DNA from: Ignavibacteria bacterium UBA4661
Lineage (GTDB): Bacteria; Bacteroidota; Ignavibacteria; Kapaibacteriales; UBA4661
Direction of reading: 5' to 3'
Assembly (NCBI GenBank): GCA_002405405.1
Contig: DHLT01000154.1
Span: 1-8,682, forward strand
DNA: 8,682 nucleotides
The first letter of the stretch is position 1; every line of letters begins with the position of its first letter. Both the position numbers and the translations under genes were made by a program. Below, one piece after another: positions 5,744 through 8,682 of the stretch. Below the pieces are notes generated by a model. It was not told the origin of the DNA and did not search any database. It saw nothing but the letters and a program-made list of their open reading frames with translations.

Positions 5744-7196
5744 GGCATTGGGCGTTGATATTGACACGACTCACTTGATTGACGAGCGGATCAACCAAAT
5801 CTGCAATGTCTTGTGGGTGCGTTGCAAAAATACTGACCTGCTGACCATGGTCAGAAGAGATAATGTATTGAATCGGTTCTTCGATATCATCAAAGGGAAC
5901 AACCGGAATCACCGGACCAAACTGTTCTTCGCGGTAGAGTTTCATTGACGGTGTAACAGGATAGACTACTGCCGGCGACACAAACGAATGGAGCGTTGCC
6001 CCGCCCTGCTCTTCGTTGATAATTCTTGCTCCATGGGCATGGGCATCGGCAAGACATTCGGCGATGTAGGCAGGTTTGCCCGGTTCGGGCAGTGGTGTCA
6101 GCGCAACGCCGGGCGACCATGGCATACCTGCTTTAAGTTCGCTGATCGCCGCAGAAAATTTCTGTAAAAATGTCTCGGCAATCGAGCGATGCACCCAGAT
6201 GATTTTGATAGCAGTGCATCGTTGCCCATTGAAGGATAATGTTCCAAGCACACATTCTTTGATGGTGAAATCCAAATCGGCATTATCAAGAACAATTGCG
6301 GCATTTTTCGCATTCCAGCCGAGAACAGCTTTCAGGCGATTGCTTTTCGGATGCATTTTTTTGAGTTGATCGGCAACGCGACTTGAACCAATGAGCGTCA
6401 GAACATTCACCTTGCCTGACTGCATGAGTTCGGGAATCACCTGCGCACCACGCCCATACACCGTATTCATGACGCCCTTGGGGAAGCACTCTTGAAATGC
6501 CGACAAAAGTGGATAGTGCAAGAGCGTACCATGCTTAGGTGGCTTAAAGAGAATCGTATTGCCCATGAGCAATGCCGGAATCAGCATCGTGTAGGTTTCG
6601 TTGAGTGGGTAATTGAACGGTCCCATACACAACACCACACCGAGCGAAGAGCGGCGAATTTGCCCAATCACGCCTTGCTCAATGCGAAACCGCGAAGAAG
6701 TGCGGTCGAGATCTTTGAGGGAATCAATCGTGTCATAGATATATTGTATCGTTCGGTCGAATTCTTTCACCGAGTCGGCATGACTTTTCCCGATTTCCCA
6801 CATGAGTAGAAGCACCACTTCATTTTTGCGCTCAAGCATCTTGGCGATAAAATGTTCCATACAATCAATCCGCTCGCGGATCGACATAGTGGGCCACTCG
6901 CCACGTCCATTATCGTAGGCAGAAACTGCCGCATCGAGGGCTTCGCGTGCTTCTTCGCTCCCGACAATCGGATAATGTCCGATATGCAGGGGTTTGCTCT
7001 GATCGCCCGAACGAATATGGATCGGTGAAAACACATCTTGTGTTGCACCCTGCCATGGGCGTAATTCACCATTGACAAGGTATTCTTGTTGGAGAATCGG
7101 TTGCGGAAGACGAAATTGTTGGGGAATCTCTTCCAGTGTTGGAAAAAAGGTGTCGGCTCCGCGCAATGTCGGAAGAGTTGATGGAGGTGTTGTCAT
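5547..7196 (-). CDS. NADP-dependent aldehyde dehydrogenase, non-phosphorylating glyceraldehyde-3-phosphate dehydrogenase (GAPN)-like
   Basis: The 549-aa protein is a complete aldehyde dehydrogenase. Visible landmarks are MGPFNYPLNETYTMLIPALL (about 191-210) with N195; GNTILFKPPKHG (212-223); TLIGSSRVADQLKK (267-280) near the cofactor site; SFNGQRCTAIK (321-331) with catalytic Cys327; and EEQFGPVIPVVPFDD (423-437). The C-terminus, QCQRGPDTFPFTGRKDSAEG, is typical of the GAPN branch. GAPN oxidises glyceraldehyde 3-phosphate to 3-phosphoglycerate with NADP, yielding NADPH without ATP; the substrate here is inferred. The usual catalytic glutamate segment (E-LGGK) reads VLGWNAKNAA, with no Glu in the expected place. 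The frame is open upstream to 7619, but that overlaps the next gene and its terminator, so the ATG at 7196 (MTTPPSTLPT) is chosen. The C-terminal codons lie in the long direct repeat. Confidence 0.9.
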   Translation of the reverse strand: MTTPPSTLPTLRGADTFFPTLEEIPQQFRLPQPILQQEYLVNGELRPWQGATQDVFSPIHIRSGDQSKPLHIGHYPIVGSEEAREALDAAVSAYDNGRGEWPTMSIRERIDCMEHFIAKMLERKNEVVLLLMWEIGKSHADSVKEFDRTIQYIYDTIDSLKDLDRTSSRFRIEQGVIGQIRRSSLGVVLCMGPFNYPLNETYTMLIPALLMGNTILFKPPKHGTLLHYPLLSAFQECFPKGVMNTVYGRGAQVIPELMQSGKVNVLTLIGSSRVADQLKKMHPKSNRLKAVLGWNAKNAAIVLDNADLDFTIKECVLGTLSFNGQRCTAIKIIWVHRSIAETFLQKFSAAISELKAGMPWSPGVALTPLPEPGKPAYIAECLADAHAHGARIINEEQGGATLHSFVSPAVVYPVTPSMKLYREEQFGPVIPVVPFDDIEEPIQYIISSDHGQQVSIFATHPQDIADLVDPLVNQVSRVNINAQCQRGPDTFPFTGRKDSAEGTLSVEDALRAFSIRTLVATKDTPANKAIVNTIVETHSSKFLSTKFIF

Positions 7197-7274
7197 GGCA
7201 AAACAAATGTGGATGAAAATGGTGCATAAACATTCACAATAAGCGCATTTTTTCGAAAAGATGCAAATGTGGTG

Positions 7275-7291
7275 CTTCGCTTGGAGCGAAG
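7275..7291. promoter_or_regulatory. Perfect 7-bp hairpin in the aldehyde dehydrogenase leader
   Basis: CTTCGCT (7275-7281), TGG, AGCGAAG (7285-7291) forms a perfect stem with a 3-base loop about 80 bases upstream of the dehydrogenase ATG. It is followed on the plus strand by a G run to 7297. No T-run follows the stem on either strand. It could be a leader structure or protein-binding palindrome. Confidence 0.35.
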
Positions 7292-7393
7292 GGGGGGATT
7301 GAACTATCAGAAATGATTGTGACTTGGATGCGATGAAAATCACTTTTTGCAAAGTATGTTCGTATCTCGAAAATTTGTGCTCGAAGGTGGTAT

Positions 7394-7424
7394 AAAAAAA
7401 GGTTGCCCTGAAAGAGCAACCTTT
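7394..7424 (-). terminator. Rho-independent terminator after the DUF6733-like gene
   Basis: On the minus strand a 9-bp perfect stem AAAGGTTGC/GCAACCTTT (arms 7424-7416 and 7406-7398) with a 9-base loop is followed by a run of seven T ending at 7394. It lies 50 bases after the stop of the gene ending at 7475 and separates it from the dehydrogenase transcript. Confidence 0.9.
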
Positions 7425-7474
7425 GTATAGTCTAATGTATAATCTAAGGATGCAAAAGCAATCCATCAAGTGCA

Positions 7475-8203
7475 TCAGAATTTGAAAGGAATTCCCAACG
7501 ACATTTTGTAGAACTCGCCGCTTTCGCTTGCCGATGTTGGACCAAATGCCGCACCACCTGCCGTCAGACGGAAAGTATGACCGCCCTTGCTGGTGAATTG
7601 TACATAAGGACCATACCATGTATAAGCACGATTGGTTGTTGAAGAACCGGTGCGTGGAATGACGGTGCCATTCAATGTTTCAAAATGCAAACCAGCCGAT
7701 ACCAAGCTAGAAATTTTATAGCCCGCATGTAACCAGTAGTGCAAAAAGTTATTTTGTGAATTTCCCCGTTCGCGCAAAGCGAGATAGTAACCTGCGTACA
7801 GTTGTCCTTCCAAGGATTCTGTATTTAAGTTTGCTGTTACACTTGGAACAATCCCCTCAAAAGGAACGCCTCGTGTTCCGACAGACTGCAATCGCCCATG
7901 TGTTGTTCCCAGCGATGGATTAATTTCCAGTTTGCCATCAAGAGCTCTGAAGTTTGCACCAACTCCAAACTCTGTCCACAAATTTCCACCGGTGCCTCCA
8001 CCAAGTGCCGGCGATGTCCAAAAAATACCATAGTAGGTAAAATCAACACTTTCGTTGATTTTTGTACTACCGCCAATGGTAGGGTAGAATCCAAAAAATG
8101 GATCTTGGTTGAGCGTAACATTCAGCGATTGGCTGAATACTGTTGATGTGCACACCACACCGACTACTGCACAAATGCTCAACAAACGAACAATGTGTTT
8201 CAT
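7475..8203 (-). CDS. Exported DUF6733-like protein, probable outer-membrane-type beta-barrel
   Basis: The 242-aa product starts with a signal peptide (about residues 1-25, MKHIVRLLSICAVVGVVCTS, with FSQ before the likely cleavage). The mature part is rich in alternating Gly, Tyr, Phe, Thr and Ser strands, for example DPFFGFYPTIGGSTKIN, VDFTYYGIFW, LWTEFGVGANF and GQLYAGYYLALRERG. It ends GIPFKF, with the terminal aromatic residue common in outer-membrane barrels. The opening 'LNQDPFFGFYPT ... YGIFWTSP' is the pattern I recall for DUF6733. No enzymatic motif is seen and function is unknown. It forms its own transcription unit, with a promoter-like TATCTTTG about 54 bases upstream and an intrinsic terminator downstream. 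Confidence 0.75.
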   Translation of the reverse strand: MKHIVRLLSICAVVGVVCTSTVFSQSLNVTLNQDPFFGFYPTIGGSTKINESVDFTYYGIFWTSPALGGGTGGNLWTEFGVGANFRALDGKLEINPSLGTTHGRLQSVGTRGVPFEGIVPSVTANLNTESLEGQLYAGYYLALRERGNSQNNFLHYWLHAGYKISSLVSAGLHFETLNGTVIPRTGSSTTNRAYTWYGPYVQFTSKGGHTFRLTAGGAAFGPTSASESGEFYKMSLGIPFKF

Positions 8204-8256
8204 AGAAACTTATGGAAAAAAATGAACGTATTCCTCTTGCTGAGGATGATTAGCTA

Positions 8257-8264
8257 CAAAGATA
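8257..8264 (-). promoter_or_regulatory. Candidate -7 promoter element (TATCTTTG) for the DUF6733-like gene
   Basis: The minus strand reads TATCTTTG, matching TAnnTTTG, 54 bases upstream of the ATG at 8203. No clear TTTG -33 box lies at the expected spacing. A small hairpin (TCCTC/GAGGA) lies between it and the start codon. The remaining gap up to 8463 holds no gene I can support. Confidence 0.35.
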
Positions 8265-8463
8265 CCAAAGGAGTAATAAACGCATTTGAAAAAATCTGCT
8301 CCTGTACTTGAAATCTGATGGCAACATATTATATCGTTCGATGTAAAGTACGGCATATCAGATTATATACAGAACCACAGACTGACAAAACTTCTTGAGA
8401 CGATACACACGGAGTTATGAAATGTGAGATTGAATCATGAAGAAACTTTTTACAGGAAAAGTG

Positions 8464-8682
8464 TTAGTTCTCTTCTAAAGTAAGTAGACACTGCTCCCAC
8501 AGCGTATCACGGAATTTTCCCGAAAAAAAGCCTGCATGACCAATGCGATCTACACCTACATCGTGCGGTGCAATAACTCGTAACTCTTGTGGTGCATTGG
8601 GGTAATATGCTAAAAGTTTGGGAGCGGTAATCTCATTGGCAATCGGGTCATCGGTGATGCGGAACATGGTGATCGGACAGCG
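8464..8682 (-). CDS. Alpha/beta hydrolase (COG4757-like), C-terminal part (runs off window)
   Basis: The last 72 codons of a gene enter from the right edge. The sequence CPITMFRITDDPIANEITAP, then LLAYYPNAPQ and DRIGHAGFFSGKF, matches the end of small alpha/beta hydrolases of the COG4757 type. The aspartate pair in 'TDDP' and the histidine in 'IGHAGFF' are probably the acid and base of the catalytic triad. The nucleophile serine is outside the window. The ATG at 8667 is internal to the protein, because the frame continues upstream as RCPIT. The substrate is unknown. It is separated by 260 bases from the next gene. Confidence 0.7.
   Translation of the reverse strand, partial: RCPITMFRITDDPIANEITAPKLLAYYPNAPQELRVIAPHDVGVDRIGHAGFFSGKFRDTLWEQCLLTLEEN

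Noticed and set aside
5547..7619. A 690-codon version of the aldehyde dehydrogenase starting at 7619
   Set aside because: The extra 141 N-terminal codons run through the intrinsic terminator and overlap the 3' end of the exported-protein gene; they contain no protein-like pattern, and the family N-terminus fits the ATG at 7196.
7837..8146. Overlapping frames on both strands inside the exported-protein gene
   Set aside because: The 242-codon frame has a signal peptide and strand pattern; the others are out-of-frame or antisense shadows.

Overview
The window looks like an accessory, restriction-modification-rich stretch of a genome from the Bacteroidota/Chlorobiota (FCB) group. The clues are a glycoside hydrolase family 92 (GH92) gene head, a DUF6733-type secreted protein, several starts preceded by TAnnTTTG-like promoter elements, and no visible Shine-Dalgarno sequences. 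This placement is inference. Every gene I can support is on the minus strand, so transcription runs from high to low coordinates.

Right part (about 5547-8682): chromosomal-looking, moderate-GC genes. In transcription order these are the 3' end of an alpha/beta hydrolase, a 242-aa exported DUF6733-like protein followed by a clear intrinsic terminator, and a complete 549-aa aldehyde dehydrogenase of the non-phosphorylating glyceraldehyde-3-phosphate dehydrogenase (GAPN) type.

Middle part (about 2213-5331): a segment lying between two copies of a direct repeat of about 0.4 kb. It carries an apparently intact type II restriction-modification pair (PD-(D/E)XK endonuclease, then a beta-class DNA methyltransferase), a GNAT acetyltransferase, and the first 53 codons of a GH92 glycosidase. 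The repeat is the last ~60 codons of the aldehyde dehydrogenase plus its 3' flank. In the left copy this tail is joined in frame to the GH92 head, giving a chimeric 112-codon ORF. All eight coding differences between the two tails are synonymous, so the left copy probably came from another functional aldehyde dehydrogenase allele rather than decaying in place.

Left part (1-1740): an AT-rich operon that looks like a second restriction-modification system. It holds an XRE/controller-type regulator, a D12-class adenine methyltransferase cut off before its DPPY catalytic motif, a HARE-HTH plus nuclease protein interrupted by an in-frame stop 36 codons before its probable natural end, and the start of an AlwI/BspD6I-like type IIS endonuclease running off the window. 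Gene order and tight spacing suggest a multi-subunit type IIS system in decay, next to the intact second system. I find no tRNA, rRNA, CRISPR array, transposase or integrase in the window.
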